Source: Gambelia wislizenii (taxonomy: Eukaryota > Chordata > Lepidosauria > Squamata > Crotaphytidae). From it: a DNA stretch of 64,000 bases. The notes below the pieces were generated by a model. That model was given only the letters and a program-made list of their open reading frames with translations. It made no database searches and had not been told where the DNA came from. Location: assembly GCA_030847615.1 (NCBI GenBank), contig JAUMIR010000001.1, forward strand, positions 447,322,687 through 447,386,686, read 5' to 3'. Shown one piece after another: positions 1 to 12,007 of this stretch; positions within the stretch are counted from its first letter, which is position 1, and each line of letters begins with the position of its first letter. Made by a program: the position numbers and the translations under genes.

Positions 1-2507
1 CAAAAATGAAGATACACAGAAGTAGTGTGTATCAGTTAGTGGGGTGGATTTTAAAAATAAAAAAAACTTGTGGAAGAAACCTCTGGGATCATCTAACCCA
101 TCTGGCTGTTTGAAATAGGTAATACAACTTTCTGGCATGCTCATCTATGAAACATTTAATTTTTACTTATCCTTCTGAAATGTATGGCTCCCCCACCCAT
201 ATTGTTGGACTGCTAGGGAAGTTTGGTTAGAGGTCAGAACTGCTATGTCTGGTTGTTTATACACCGGGAATTTGGGTTTGGTTTCTGGTTTTGTTTTTCA
301 GTTTTATTTTTGTAACCCACCCTGGGTCCCAATTTGGGGGGGAAAGGCAGGATAGAAATGAAAATTGTGAGGATGAGGATGTAGAGGATGTAGAGGATGT
401 AGATGATGTTATTTCAACAGCAGCTGACACCTTTCTATAATCCCTATACAGGCACTGATGGTTCGTGTGAAGGATAAAAGTCAGAATGGGGCACAGGTGT
501 GCATCCAAGCCCTACTTCAAAGATCCCCACCCTGCTCTGCTCCCAACCTTCCTGTGTTGAGGGTAGAGGTCTAAAGGGCACTTAAATTTGCCTTCATTTG
601 AATGGGAGAGGAGCCTCCACACAATCATGATTCCAGCTGAGGTCAGCGATGGAGGGGATGAGGATGCTGGGATGTGGCTCATTGTGTGCTCTGACATTCT
701 CTCCCCATCTTTCATGCTCACACAGGTAGGATAATACCTGGTATGGTGATATGGCCCTCTCCAACATCTCAGAGGAAAGGGTCATGGGTGCTTGGGGGGG
801 GTTAGAAAAGGATACTCCATTCATTCTTCTCCTCTGAAAGTGGACATCTTGCTCCATTCTCAGAGTGGGAGATCTGAAATGGCCGTGGTCCAAAGGACTG
901 CAGTTTTGGTTTCAGTTCACTGTTTCCAAATCAGTTCCTTCTCTGGTATATGCACCTAACAGTCAAAATTCTTGCTTCTATGCTACTTTACAGAAACTTT
1001 TACTTTCCTTTTATGACTTTATGTACAGTATGTTCTCATGAAAAGGAGGTGTGTTTTGTATTTAATATGGGAATAATATATTGCATAATGTAAATCCTTC
1101 CAAGGCCCCTCTCTTCATTAGACATGGACAGTCCCAAGCCCCATCCTTTTCTCACACGGTGTTCGAGATGCACATGAAAAGTCCCTTCAAAAAGTACCCA
1201 AGTCAATGATCATGACAAACTGTTTGAGTTACTTAACAAAATTCTAACATGTAATTTCTCAGGGAATTCCTAAGGAGCTCATGATAATATAATATATGCA
1301 GGATTCATGCAATTTCCTGCAGTGAACTGATTTTCATGTAGAACAATTTATCTTGTCTGAAGCATCTTTTTCTGTATTAGATCCATGTAAATTACCTATT
1401 GTTGGGAGATAGATTTTCCATCAGGAAACATAATATCGCTCCACCCACAAAGGAATTCCTCCCTTGAGAAGGAGGGTGTCATGTGAGACTAAACAAAAAT
1501 TTCAGGTCACCATGTTGATCCATTAGGGGTCATCCAAAAGCCACAGTAGTATTAATACTTTTACTAGGAACAAGTCCAGCTGAAATGTCAGAAAGTTATT
1601 TGTATCTAGAATTCATCACAAATATCTATTTGCATTACTTCAGAGAGCAGGAGGATTTCAGTTAGTTTTTGACAGAAATTTACCAAAATGTGCACATTAT
1701 TTTATTGGTAAAAAGAAATAGACATTCTTTAAAAAAAAATCAAGTGTGAGAAAGTGAAGGTGACATTACACAAGTATAACACAGGACCGGTTTAAGGAAT
1801 TTGGGGGGCCCCTGCAATGCTTTATTTTGGGGGCCCCATATGTTCATCTCAGGTCAATGTAACCTAACTCAGCCTAAGCTATTCACAGTATAGGGTATTA
1901 AGATTATTTTTATTTTTTAATTAAGAAGCAGATTGAGTGGAACATCATGGTAACAGGATTTTTTTTTAAAAAAAAAATCAAGACTGTAGCAGCATTTGGA
2001 AGGGGAGTAACAAGAACTGACAAGAAAAAGGAAGAAGTGGCATAAACATCAGACAATGGTTTGACACAAATCACTCAATGTGAATGAGCCCTGGATTTGA
2101 CTTACGGCCTTGATTTGACTTACTAGATGCCACCTTTCTTCTGGAACTAAGATTCACTGTAGAAAGTTGAAATGGTTCTTCTGCGGCTTAGTCATTGGCA
2201 GTAAGAGCTTTTAAGCAAAACTATAATAGGATTGAGGGGGGGGGGTTTCCATCTTTTTTGCTTTTGGCCCATTCCACCACTAAAATGTGGTCCCTATGAA
2301 ATTTATATGAAATGTAATTTATATTTATATGAAATGTAGTTCAACCCTTGGGTTAAAAGCATTTCTTCACCCTTCTTCTGAGGAATCTTCAGAGCAAGAC
2401 ACTGAGGTTGAGGTGCCCATGGAGATTGCCTGTACTACTGTTACCCAAAGAGGTGGGGGAGGGGTCCATGGGGAGCCCACAGGTGATGCCAAATCTCAGT
2501 TATTAAT
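1..2507. other. Unassigned AT-rich sequence with short repeat debris
   Basis: No exon-like or recognisable coding signal is seen; the short open frames carry no familiar motif and are not supported. Positions 300-362 resemble the 3' tail of an L2/CR1-type LINE, with a 'gggaaaggcaggatag' stretch. A short imperfect GATGTAGAG tandem lies at about 371-405. Poly-G and poly-A runs occur near 1801, 1960 and 2236. The rest looks like ordinary old intergenic sequence. Confidence 0.5.
371..405. repeat. Short GATGTAGAG-type minisatellite
   Basis: Three to four imperfect copies of a 9-base GAGGATGTA unit occur in tandem just after an L2-like tail. This is simple low-copy slippage; no function is implied. 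Confidence 0.6.
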
Positions 2508-3330
2508 TGGGGGAATTATTAGTTCAAATGGTGGCCTGCGAGAAGTTGGGTAACTTTCAGGACCTTGTGCACCCGTGCATATCAGTACTAACTGCAGAGA
2601 ACTCCAGTTCAAGTAAAATAAATGGTTTTTATTGGAAAATAACACAGAAAGCATTCACACACACAACATATGCTCACAAGAACTACACGAGGCTAACAAA
2701 GAGACTAAGGCAGAAAAGGTTGGATAGAAAAATAGATTTGTGTGATAGGGCAATAATTACCCTTCTTGAAGAGGGAAGTGAAGTACTCAGACAACATACT
2801 GAGGGTGGCATTGACGTCTGATCCGGGACATGCTGACAGAGAGAGTGGCCGGGTGTCATCTATAGTGGCACAGTGGCACATTTCCCTGTTGTTTGAGGCT
2901 AATATTTAATCTATATTTCATGTCCTGAAGGGGTATTTGGGCTGAGGACAAAGCTTAGGTGGGTTTCCCACCATTTAAACAAAGGAAACCGAAACTCTGA
3001 TGATTGATGGGTTTATGACAACCTCACATTGTAGGACAGGGATATTTCCTAGGACTATGAATTGTTTTGGTCACTTGTTTGTTTGTGATGGTGATTTATC
3101 ACCAAGGGCCCAAGAGGGGATTAGCACATACCTCCGTTGTTTACTAGGGGCTCTGCTTAATCCTATCTTTGGTGTGTCTGCTGGTATTTTTACATGGCAC
3201 CTTCCTGGGTCTTTGTGACCTCCATTTGACCTCACTTTTTCGGTCTACCTTGGTCTATTAGACCCCATGAAGCATCTTAATATTACCAATTATGAGATAT
3301 TATTGGGATGGGGTGTAGGGCATGGTAACA
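2508..3330 (+). repeat. LTR-like interspersed repeat, copy 1
   Basis: This block is homologous along its length to 36379-37216. Both start TGGGGGAATTATTAG and end near GSTAACA, so TG...CA termini like a long terminal repeat are possible. Both carry AATAAA (2617-2622 here) followed by a T-rich run and an A/C-rich segment, as at the poly(A) site of an LTR. Length is about 823 bp. I see no flanking target duplication and no internal gag/pol sequence, so a solo LTR is the best guess and a non-LTR repeat remains possible. Orientation rests only on the poly(A)-like signal. Confidence 0.45.
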
Positions 3331-3649
3331 CTATGGAGGCATAGGCAGTCTCAGTGTCCATTCTACCCACAGTACCTCACATGCTTGTTTCTTAGAGCCA
3401 CCTCTAGAGAACCTAGTGGGATCAGAGGATATGAAGAAGTAAACTAAGTTTGCAAAAGTTCATGCTAGAATTTTCTCTCACACAGTTAGTCTCAAAGGTG
3501 CTACAAGATCCCTTTGCCTACTAGTGGGATGAATTCATCCTTTTTGGATGCCCCCCAAATGGAATGACTGTTTTTTCACAAAAATCCCTGCACTTATTGT
3601 TAGAGCTTTTAGAAATGAACATTTTGTTTTGTTTTCTCTTTTTGATTAG

Positions 3650-3781
3650 GGACTTTGATTTAAACAGAGGCTGGATGGCCATCTGTTGGGAATGATTTGA
3701 TTGTGTATTCCTGCATGGCAGGGGGTTGGACTGGATGGCCCTTGAGGTCTTTTCCAACTCTATGATTCTATGATTCTATGA
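3650..3781 (+). mobile_element. CR1 LINE 3' end
   Basis: The stretch carries the typical end of a CR1 retrotransposon: AGAGGCTGGATGGCCATCTG, then GGGGGTTGGACTGGATGGCC, then a tail of ATTCTATG repeats. CR1 has no poly(A) tail and ends in this short octamer-like repeat. Only the last about 130 bp are present, a normal severe 5' truncation. Confidence 0.85.
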
Positions 3782-5166
3782 GTTATGTTAAACTGGTAAG
3801 ACTATAGTCAGAAGGCCTATAGATTCTTTGGGACAAAAGTCACATCAGCTGATTTGCTGGTGTGTAAATTTTCTAGTCATGTTATGCTCTGTTTTATGCT
3901 GACAAGATGAGATGTGATGGCTCTTATATTGTCCAGGTGGACAGGACTGAGGAAGTAAAAGAGAAGTTGTTCTTCACAGTTTGGTGTGATCCTTCAAAAA
4001 CAGGCAATTTAGGGAAACAAAAATATGGTCAGTATGTTACTGATCTGCCTGGGTTATTATAACCCCCCTGCAAAAACAACTGATTCCAATGGGTAGGTAG
4101 TGATCATCCTGAAAGAGGTGGCCATATCTAACAGCTTTGCCTAAATGAACAAATAATCATTAAGACTATTGCATAACTATTTAAAGGTTGGGATTTTCAC
4201 ATGACATAACGAAAGGACTTGGTGAGGGACTTCATTTTATTTATTTTTTTTAAATGTTGTCTTGGGATGTTCAGAAGTCTTCCATTCTTTCTTGAGGTCT
4301 GCCATTTTGAAACACTAAACTGAAGCACCCTTGTTGGCTTTGATCTGTCTGAATGTGTGTCTTTAAAGAATGGGTGTGACTCTTTGATTTACTTATCTTT
4401 CTTCTACTTAAATTTGTAATAAAAATTTACTTTACTCTGCATGCAGTGGTTGACAATTCAAATTCCAAAGGACAGAAGAGCAAAATACTTTTCTTGATCA
4501 CTAGGAGAGGCCATTTGTTAACGTCTGGTACTATTTATCTGAAACTTGGTGGCCTTGATTCCTTCAGAAAAGGAAACAGTGCCTTCATATTGCATACAAA
4601 TATTTTCCTATTCTGCTGATCAATTTTTAATTACAATCAAAGGCATGTAACACAGATTCCCTCTACCTATTTGTAATTTGTAAGACATAATCCCCTCCTA
4701 AGGGGCTACTAACAGCAAACTTCATCCAATTAGGACAAATAGAAAACACAATAGACATTTCTTGATTTCCAGTGATAATCCAGGAGAAATAGAAATCCCT
4801 CCAAATCTTGACTCAGGTTCAGAATCCAAGTTGAAGCAGACAGGCTTCAAATCAATGCAAGCCAAGCATTTTTTTAAAGCACCAAATTGGAGTAAGAGGC
4901 TGAATTTGTGGTTGATTACAGCTCTTAGTTATGATTGCTAGTTATTCCTTTCATTATTCAAGGCATTATTCCTCCCCTGTTGCTGGGAGACACAAGCAGG
5001 GGTCCTTTCACATCACACAATGGTAGCACTGATTCCACTGTCTTGTCTGTGGTTGGTTGGGCCTTTTCCTCCTTTTTGAAGATGGGGACAACATTGGCTT
5101 GTGCCCATCTGTAGGGACTTTTACTATCCTCCAGGAATTCTCAAAGATTATTGGCAGCGGCTTTAA
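3782..5166. other. Unassigned intergenic stretch
   Basis: No coding signal or clear repeat boundary is visible. The part at about 4560-4720 is AT-rich with TTAATTAC and TTTGTAATTTG words and few repeat-like features. It could be older unique sequence, but nothing decides this. Confidence 0.4.
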
Positions 5167-5465
5167 GAAGCTTGCCACACACCAAAGTAAAGTGGCAGGG
5201 CAGACAGAAGGTTCAGCTTTCCTTGCTGCCTTACCACATGATGTCATCATTCTTCTGGTGTTCTGCCATTTCCAGCCCCATGGGAGACTGAAGTAAAACC
5301 ATGTCTATTTGCTAACAGATTTTTCCAGTTAGCAGAAGAATGCAGTTTTACCTTGGTCTTCCATGGCACTGGAACAGAAGAATGACAATGTCATGCAGAA
5401 AGGCAGCCTGGAAGACGGAACCTTCCTGCTGCACTGCCGTTTTACTTCAATGTGCAATAAGCCCC
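5167..5465. mobile_element. Foldback MITE, PIF/Harbinger-like, copy 1 of 3
   Basis: A 299-bp element whose two halves are inverted copies of each other: AAGTAAAGTGGCAG near the left and CTGCCGTTTTACTT near the right. The centre carries AAACCATGTC opposite an inverted counterpart. It is flanked by TAA on both sides (5164-5166 and 5466-5468), matching the TWA target duplication of the PIF/Harbinger superfamily. It encodes no protein and would need a transposase in trans. Related copies lie at 12210-12506 and 14226-14523. Confidence 0.75.
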
Positions 5466-7091
5466 TAAGATTACATCTACAAGTTGTTTCAGTACCTTTG
5501 GATGCAGTTCATCTCACCCTAGAGAACTGAATTCATTTAAAGTAGCTTGATATTCCCATGCCACTTCTTTACCTATCTTGGGCAGTGTTGTCACTTGTCC
5601 CGTTTTCACCAGGCTGAACACAGTTTTCCATTTGGGACAGGACAGACACAAATTAGGTGTTGAGAAGTTCCACTTTCCCTGTGTGACTCTTTAGCATTTC
5701 TCCATCTTCTTGATGTTGTGGATCCACTACTTTGTTCTTCTTCTTGCTTCAGATACAATGGAATACACCTTTTTATTTTATTTTTTACTTATCTTGCCAG
5801 CCTGAACTTATTCTGACCTTTTCACTACAAATATTGTTTACAGGCATACCCCAGTAAACAAAGCCTCTGACAAAGAAGTTCCTTTTCACAAAGTCCTTTT
5901 ATGCCCTCCAAATCTCGCTTTTTCTTTCTTGTCCTCCGTCTAACTGGAAGTTTTTAGTAACATTAGCATTGGGAGGATGGTGAAGGAGGGCTTGTGTCAG
6001 ATTGTACCAGTATGTCAGCAGTAACAATGCAATAAATGCTTGAGCTGGGTAATAATTGGGATTCTGCTCTAGCTGATCTTACTGCAGCTATGTGTGTCTG
6101 TCTACAACAGGCAAGGCAAACAGTGGCTGTCTCCAAAATATCTTACAATGCATGTTGAACAGCAAAACAGAGAGAAAGGGGGAAGGTAGACAAGCCTGCC
6201 TCACCAGCTACCCCCATAATGTTAAGGAACCATAGATCTATAAGTTTGATCACCAAAATAGAAATCATAAGAAGTGAAGGTTAATGAAAGAAAAAAAAAT
6301 CATTGCTGGATACATTTCGGAAGACATTTTCAAGCAGTCTCTTGAGGAGTGAAAATGTTTCTCTTTACTTATGCAAGACTCACCTGACCTAGTTGTTTAA
6401 TTTCATGTGTGCAGATTGTTAGTTTTGGGTACAAATTTGCTGAAACATGTTGAACTCTTCTTTCTTTTGTGATGTAGGAACTTATCCCTATTACTTCCAT
6501 GTTATTTCTGCCTCTGTTACCAAATTTTCTATTAAAGAAGTAATGCCCAGAAACACATCTACTTCATTAACTGAGGTACACCTCTACCTCTTTTTAATTA
6601 TCCCTGGTGATTTACCCCTTTTCCATTTCTTATACATTCCCCTTTTAAATTTCAGCTGATCTGAAAGCTTCTTATGCAGATGCCCTGTTTTCTTTAGAAG
6701 CTTCTTACTGCTGTTTCTCATTGGAATTGTTTACAATTGCACCTTCAGTATCTTATCTTTCAGAAACTCCCACCCACAATGAACTCTCTTCTCTTCAAGT
6801 AGTTCTACCATGGCTTCTCACCAAGTATCTCCTAAAGCTTATTGAAATGGGATTTCTTCATGTCCAGTGTCCATCTGACTACACTTGACTTTTCCTTTCT
6901 CTGTATAATGAAATTGGTACACTGTGGTTACTTCTACCTAAAGTTCCCAGTTCCCACTACTTCCATCTCATTGATCAGTTCTTCCCTGCTGGTGAGGATG
7001 AAGTCCAAGATAGTCAATTTTCTTATTGTTTCTTTATGGAAGATGAAATTATTCAGCAAGAAAAGTAAGGGATCCTTGTCAGCAAGGAAAA
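5466..7091. other. Unassigned intergenic stretch
   Basis: The sequence is AT-rich with no supported gene. The open frames at 6447-6659 and 6842-7231 show no family motif, and the latter runs into a CR1 tail, so they are treated as chance. Some parts may be decayed LINE sequence that I cannot assign. Confidence 0.4.
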
Positions 7092-7277
7092 TTGGACTGT
7101 CCGGCTGTGGAATGCACTGCCTCAAAGTGTGGGGGTGTCTCCTTCTTTGGACGTTTTTATGCAGAGGCTGGATGGCCATCTGTCAGGAATGTTTTGATTG
7201 TGTATTCCTGCAGGGCAGGGGGTTGGACTAGATGCCCTTGTGGTCTCTTCAAACTCTATGATTATATGATTATATGA
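7092..7277 (+). mobile_element. CR1 LINE 3' end
   Basis: Same landmarks as other CR1 tails here: GTGGAATGCACTGCCTC, a CTCCTTCTTTGGA segment, AGGCTGGATGGCCATCTGTC, GGGGGTTGGACTAGATGCCC and a terminal ATGATTATATGA repeat. It is a 5'-truncated copy of about 185 bp on the plus strand. Confidence 0.85.
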
Positions 7278-7718
7278 CTTTATATTCTTGGCAGAGTTTG
7301 ACTTGTATCATGACTTGACCTGATAAGTGCCATGATAAAGTGTCCCATTACCACTGGATCTCTCCTTTTCACATGTTTGATATGTTCACTATATTCTAAA
7401 TTCCAAAGTAGCGTGCTATGTTTCATGGACCTCTTTCTCTCTGGCTTTTCTTCGCAAATGAAGATTCAGGAAGGACTCATCCCGTGCTTTCTGTAAGCGC
7501 GCTGATGACTTAAAAGGCCAATCTGAGAAAAACAAGTCCGGTTGCAGAAAGCACAGCAGAGGGTCTCCTTGGGTGATGTTTCTGAGTTGTGATTGTTTCT
7601 GCGTTGTCGTTTCTCTTCAAGACTTGTTCGGCATGAGTTCTCAAATAAAGCTGCAGCATTGTGGATAGTGCATCTCTATGCCTCCCAATGTGAGGCTAGG
7701 GCGGACCATTGTTGGTGA

Positions 7719-8081
7719 TCAATTTGGCCAAGCCTGAGATGTTGTTTCGGTGAATCCTTGTATCACTTTTTTTGGAGCGCCCCTCTTACGCTGACCCATG
7801 GCGAGTTCACTGTAGAGTACTATTTTTGGGAGGCGATGGTCCTTCATCCTATAAAAGTGCCCTGCCCAGCACAGCTGCATTCTCAATATCATGGCCTCAA
7901 TGCTGGTGATCCCTGCTTGCTCAAGGACAGCAACATTCGTCACATAGTCAGTCCAGTGTATATTTAGGATTGTACGTATACAGCGCTGATGAAAATGTTC
8001 GAGGAGTCGTAAGTGTTGGCGATAGGTGAGCCATGTTTCAGACCCGTAAAGGAGAATAGACAGTACAATGGCTCTATACAT
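7719..8081 (-). pseudogene. Retrotransposon ORF, C-terminal region (copy A)
   Basis: An open segment of about 120 codons carrying the block LLYGSETW, then LRLLEHFHQRCIRTIL and LPKIVLYSELA, followed by QRKRGAPKK. These blocks are typical of the region after the reverse transcriptase palm in APE-type LINEs often annotated as 'endonuclease-reverse transcriptase'. The methionine is not a real start: the frame is the continuation of the RT segment at 8151-8705, separated from it by breaks. The final residues diverge into non-coding sequence. It is a relic inside a truncated element, not a host gene. Confidence 0.75.
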
Positions 8082-8150
8082 ACTGATTTTTGTGCTTCGC
8101 CTCAGGTGTTTGTTACTCCAGACTCTTTTGTAAAGTCTTCCAAATGCGCT

Positions 8151-8705
8151 CTATGCCTTTGCTAATCTGTGATCAATCTCTTCGTCAATCTTGGCATCTG
8201 AGGAGATGATGCTTCCCAGGTAGGTGAACTGCTGAACGGACTTAAGCACAGAGTTGCCGACGGCAATGTGGGGATGGTGGTGTTCATCCTGTGGTGCAGG
8301 CTGGTAGAGAACTTCCGTTTTCTTCAGGTTGACTTCCAGCCCAAACAGCTCTGCAGCTGTTGCGAAGCAGGATGTTAGGCGCTGCAGAGCTGCTTCTGTG
8401 TGGGCAACTAGGGCAGTATCATCAGCGAAGAGCAGCTCACGGACTAGATAGTTTAGAGTCTTAGTGCGAGCCCTTAGATGGCTTAAGTTAAACAAGCTAC
8501 CATCAATAGGGTAACGTATATAGATGCCGTCTTCTTCTTCAAGCTCTGCAGTAGCCCTTTGGAGCATCATACTGAAGAAGATTGTAAATAAAGGTGGAGC
8601 AAGAACACAACCTTGCTTCACTCCATTAGTTATTAGAAAGGGCTCTGAAAGAGCATTGCCATATCTGGCTTGACCGTGTTGGACCTCATGTAGCAATATA
8701 ATCAT
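8151..8705 (-). pseudogene. Reverse transcriptase fragment with intact FADD motif (copy A)
   Basis: An open segment of 184 codons covers the RT fingers/palm region. The block ITNGVKQGCVLAP is followed by LFTIFFSMML, then the catalytic ELLFADDTALVAH motif, with both aspartates of the xADD pair present, then LEVNLKKTEVLY and FTYLGSIISSDAKID. Upstream RT sequence and the endonuclease domain are missing because the element is 5' truncated, so no working enzyme is possible. Copy B keeps much more sequence but has lost one catalytic aspartate, so the two copies are complementary relics of one family. Confidence 0.8.
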
Positions 8706-8822
8706 TTTAAGGAATTTGGGGGGACATCACAGTGTTGAAGGCTTTGGTGAGGTCGATAAATGTTACATAGAGAGAGCGCTGCTTGCTTCATATGCTTGCT
8801 CCTTAAATAGGTTCATGGACCT

Positions 8823-9382
8823 ATTCCCTAAGAAAAGCAGATAGAGTGACTTTTTGCTGCTTCTGTCTTGCTTTTTGTGGCTGATCCACTAACTTGAGTT
8901 AGAATGTGGAACAAGGGAAAGACAACTGAAAAAATAAAAGAGCTCTTTCCCTTCAGAATGGATGAAAGGAAAGAGTGCTTCTTGACATGGGGCTAGCCCA
9001 AGAAATTTTTGTCGCCCAATACAAACAGCTAAATGATGTTCCCTCCCCTTCCTTGTACTCATGCTGATGGTTGAATCTTTGTTCGATGTGGGTATTGGGG
9101 CAGCTTTCTCCACTACACCTGCAGGAGGCTAACTTGGGGAGGGGGTACAGGGCAAGCCATGTAGTGCTTCGCTCTTTCCTCCAACACCTTGCTACAAGCC
9201 ACCATTCAGCATCTGTTGCCTCATTGTACATAATGGTAGGGCCAGCTCTACTACACATTCTACCAAGAATCTATATACCATCTATCTACTTTATTCTGAG
9301 GGCCTGTCTCCAAGGATTGCAGGGTAGACTCAAGTTGGGCAGGAATGGAGAAAGGAAAACTCCCAAATTGTATCCCGATATG
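8823..9382. other. Unassigned stretch
   Basis: No supported gene or repeat. The open frame at 9071-9613 runs through the TG microsatellite and is not convincing. Confidence 0.4.
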
Positions 9383-9487
9383 GACAGATGTGTGTGTGTG
9401 CACGTGTGTGTGTGTGTGTGTGTGCATGTATATATGTGTATAAGTATGTATGTACATACATGTGTGTGTATACATATACATATATAT
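9383..9487. repeat. TG/TA alternating microsatellite
   Basis: About 100 bases of almost strictly alternating purine-pyrimidine sequence: GTGTGTGTGC, then TG runs, then mixed TATG, TGTA and ATAC words. Such alternation is prone to slippage and to left-handed DNA. Several short open frames read across it as low-complexity protein and are not genes. Confidence 0.85.
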
Positions 9488-10845
9488 CCATCCATCCCAC
9501 AGGTACCATCAGGGCTCATCTTTATGCCCCCTCCCTTAACAAAGGTGAACTGCATATCTTTAGTTAATAATCAAGTTGTCATGAACTCCATCAATATCCC
9601 ATCATCTGCCTGACAGAGGGAAGGGAGGCAATGGGGGAAGGGATCAGCCCGATGTGCCAGCTCTGCCCACAGCCATGATCTCGTCTCAACCATAATAAAT
9701 AGCATGAAAGGCGCTCCTGATAAATGCCCATGTCATGGAGAGATTTTACCTTCACTCAGAAACAATGTAATATCTCAGCTATTACCCAAAATAATTTATC
9801 AATGTGTAATAGCTTTGTGCAGAGCTCAGATAGGAGGGGAGCAGCGCCACTCGAGATGGATGGATCCTACCTTCTGCTTTTAATTTTTAATGTTCGTAGG
9901 CAGCTTCACATTAAAGGCCAGGTGTCATACATAGACTTAATGTAAGAATGGAGTTCATGAATTCTAATCAGGGGATAATCTCTCTGCTTTAAGCACTTTT
10001 TTTATTTATCAGTTTTCTTCTCTTCCACGTTCCTTTCTTTCTCTTCTGTTTTCCTTTCTCTATAGTCTGTATTACTCAATATCAGGAAACCTTAAAGCTA
10101 AAGCCATGACTTGGATTCGGGGGGCGGGGGGCGGGCGGAGGAATTAACATCGGTAGAACAATAATAATTTAAACTGCAGGGAAGAAAATACATTCTGCCT
10201 AACCACCTCTAGCTTTGCATCTTCATGGGCATATGAATAAAGTGCAAAGGAGAAATCCCAAATAAGTGAGAAAGCGCACACAATCATATCCCATGTTGCT
10301 ATGACTTCCACCCAGGAAAACTACACATGAAATGTGTTCAGCATGTTCATGACAATTTAACAACTGAGGTTAAAAACAATCACACATATCCCAAAACGGG
10401 AACAAAGAGTCTAGTGGAATCTTAAAGACTCACATATTTTATATGACATGTATTTTTGTGGAATTCAGCCCACTTCATCAGATGTAGTCATCACATGTAG
10501 TTTTCCTGCATGCAATTTAGATCCATGTAGTAATTTCCCATGTGAAAGTACTAAAACAGTGACCTCATTTGTATGTATTTGTAAGGCTGCTCTAAACACC
10601 AGCTGTTTTTTTTGACTGAAAACAATGTTTGTGTTGACAGACTTGTACAATGCTGAGAAATGAGCAGGAGTGGGGGTGTTTGGGGTAGGAAAGAGCATCA
10701 ATGAGGGGGAGAAAGAGAATCATGGGAATACAACTTCCAGTTATCTTTATTTCTGTTTGTTTATCATTTTTATCTTTCCTCCAATGACATGACTGCCTTA
10801 GAGTGCACATATATAGGCAGTATAAAATAACATACCATACACTAT
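9488..10845. other. Unassigned stretch with a possible conserved block at about 9690-9870
   Basis: No coding signal. The block at about 9690-9870 has low repeat character and contains AATAAATAGCATGAAAGG, TAATTTATCAATG and GTGTAATAGC, a composition seen in developmental enhancers. This is only an impression; cross-species alignment would decide. A G-rich run (ggggcggggggcgggcgg) lies at about 10119-10138. Confidence 0.3.
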
Positions 10846-12007
10846 GGTCTTGTCTAGATGAGCTATTTATCCCATCTTGCCCCCAGTCTTAGGAGATTTT
10901 CACATGGGCTATATATCCCGTGAGGAATGGAACAGGGTCAGGAAAGGTTTTCCCTTTCGGACGACGTCCACCCTGTTCCGTTCCTACATTGTGCCTGTTC
11001 TGTTTTCTCCCCGTGATATAGTATTCATGGGGACAAGTCATTAATAAGCACCCAGTTCCATTTCTGTTACGGAATCACGGGTGTGCGAATTGGATCCCGT
11101 TCCTGTTCTAGAATGACAGGGACGGGGGAGGAGCTCCATGGCAGGCACTTCCTGCCACGATCTGGACAGCGAGGTAAGTGCCACCCTTCCTGCCACCCTT
11201 CCCGGGTTACTTGTATTTTAATTTTTTTTATATTTTTATTCTTTCTTTTGACAGCTGGGGAGTTTTTAATTTGAATTTCCCTCCCGTTCGTTCTCTCACG
11301 AGAACGAGCAGAAGTTCCCCAGCTGGTCGTAAAAGCAGCGTTACAACAGCTGCATTTACAGCCAGCTGGGCAAGGAGGGAGGAGGACCGTTCCTGTTCCA
11401 GAATGGAGCTAAGTGTGCAAACATTTACCTCCATTCCGTTGCAGGAACGGGAGAGGAGGTGGTGGGACAGAATCGGGGCTTTTAGCCCCCGTGTGAAAAT
11501 CTCCTTAGAACTCTGTAGTCCAGATGGTGCAGGGTTTTTAACCCATTTTATGCCCAGGGAAGTCCTCACAATGCCTGGGGCAAAGACAGGGGTGGGAGGG
11601 AGCCTGATAGAATGATTCAGCAAAATACCTGGGAAAATTTGCTCCTTTTTGGAAGAAATGGATCAGGCCCTACAGGTCCATAGGAGCCCATACTGGCAGC
11701 TGCCAACCATAGGAGCCCATCACTGCAGCTGCCAACCACGCCACTTTCTCTCAAACCAGGAAGCAGGCCTGCAGCATGTGAACAAGGTTGGTTACATGCA
11801 GTGGGCCTTGATCGTGTGCTGTAGGCCCCCTTCCTGGCTTCAGAGAATATGACATGGATGAAAGCAGTGACAGCTGCAGGGATGGGCTTGTGTGGTGGTC
11901 TGAACTCCATACTGTTTTGTTCAGGTAATGGAGGAGGAGTGGACCTGATCCAGGGCCAGAATAGTCTGGTGGGAAGGAGGCGTATTCTGACCAGTGTAGA
12001 CAAGGCC
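10846..12007. mobile_element. Candidate outer TIR element hosting a nested MITE
   Basis: The left end GGTCTTGTCTAGATGAG and the right end CCAGTGTAGACAAGGCC form imperfect inverted termini (GGYCTTGTCTASA). Between them sits the younger element 10892-11504. The remaining about 550 bases have no coding capacity that I recognise. No convincing flanking duplication is visible, so the boundaries and superfamily are open. Confidence 0.45.
10892..11504. mobile_element. 613-bp non-autonomous TIR element, 3-bp TSD TTA
   Basis: Terminal inverted repeats are GGAGATTTTCACATGGG at the left and CCCGTGTGAAAATCTCC at the right. TTA is duplicated at 10889-10891 and 11505-11507. The interior holds several GTTCC / GGAAC words in both orientations and a 'tagaatgacaggg' segment, suggesting partial palindromy. 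No transposase is encoded. The first 11 terminal bases equal those of the palindromic element at 51659-51989, which suggests a shared transposase source. The TTA duplication fits PIF/Harbinger, but other members of the group here use non-TWA targets. Confidence 0.75.

Larger units (their letters stand above)
7433..8811 (-). mobile_element. RTE-like non-LTR retrotransposon, copy A (5'-truncated)
   Basis: A minus-strand LINE fragment containing part of the reverse transcriptase and the C-terminal region plus 3' UTR. The 11-base word TTCATGGACCT lies on both sides (7422-7432 and 8812-8822) and fits the variable-length duplication made by target-primed reverse transcription. The 3' UTR (about 7433-7718) matches the same part of copy B (from 32668). 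Relative to copy B it has lost a segment near 8715-8725, and its outer about 40 bases (8772-8811) have no match in copy B. The exact clade (RTE, RTE-X, Rex1 or other APE-type) cannot be settled by eye. Confidence 0.8.

Noticed and set aside
9260..9613. Open frames over the TG microsatellite
   Set aside because: Translations are repeats of HTHT or VCVCV from simple sequence.
11228..12003. Open frames of 128-145 codons on both strands
   Set aside because: They overlap each other and cross the ends of DNA transposons; no motif.
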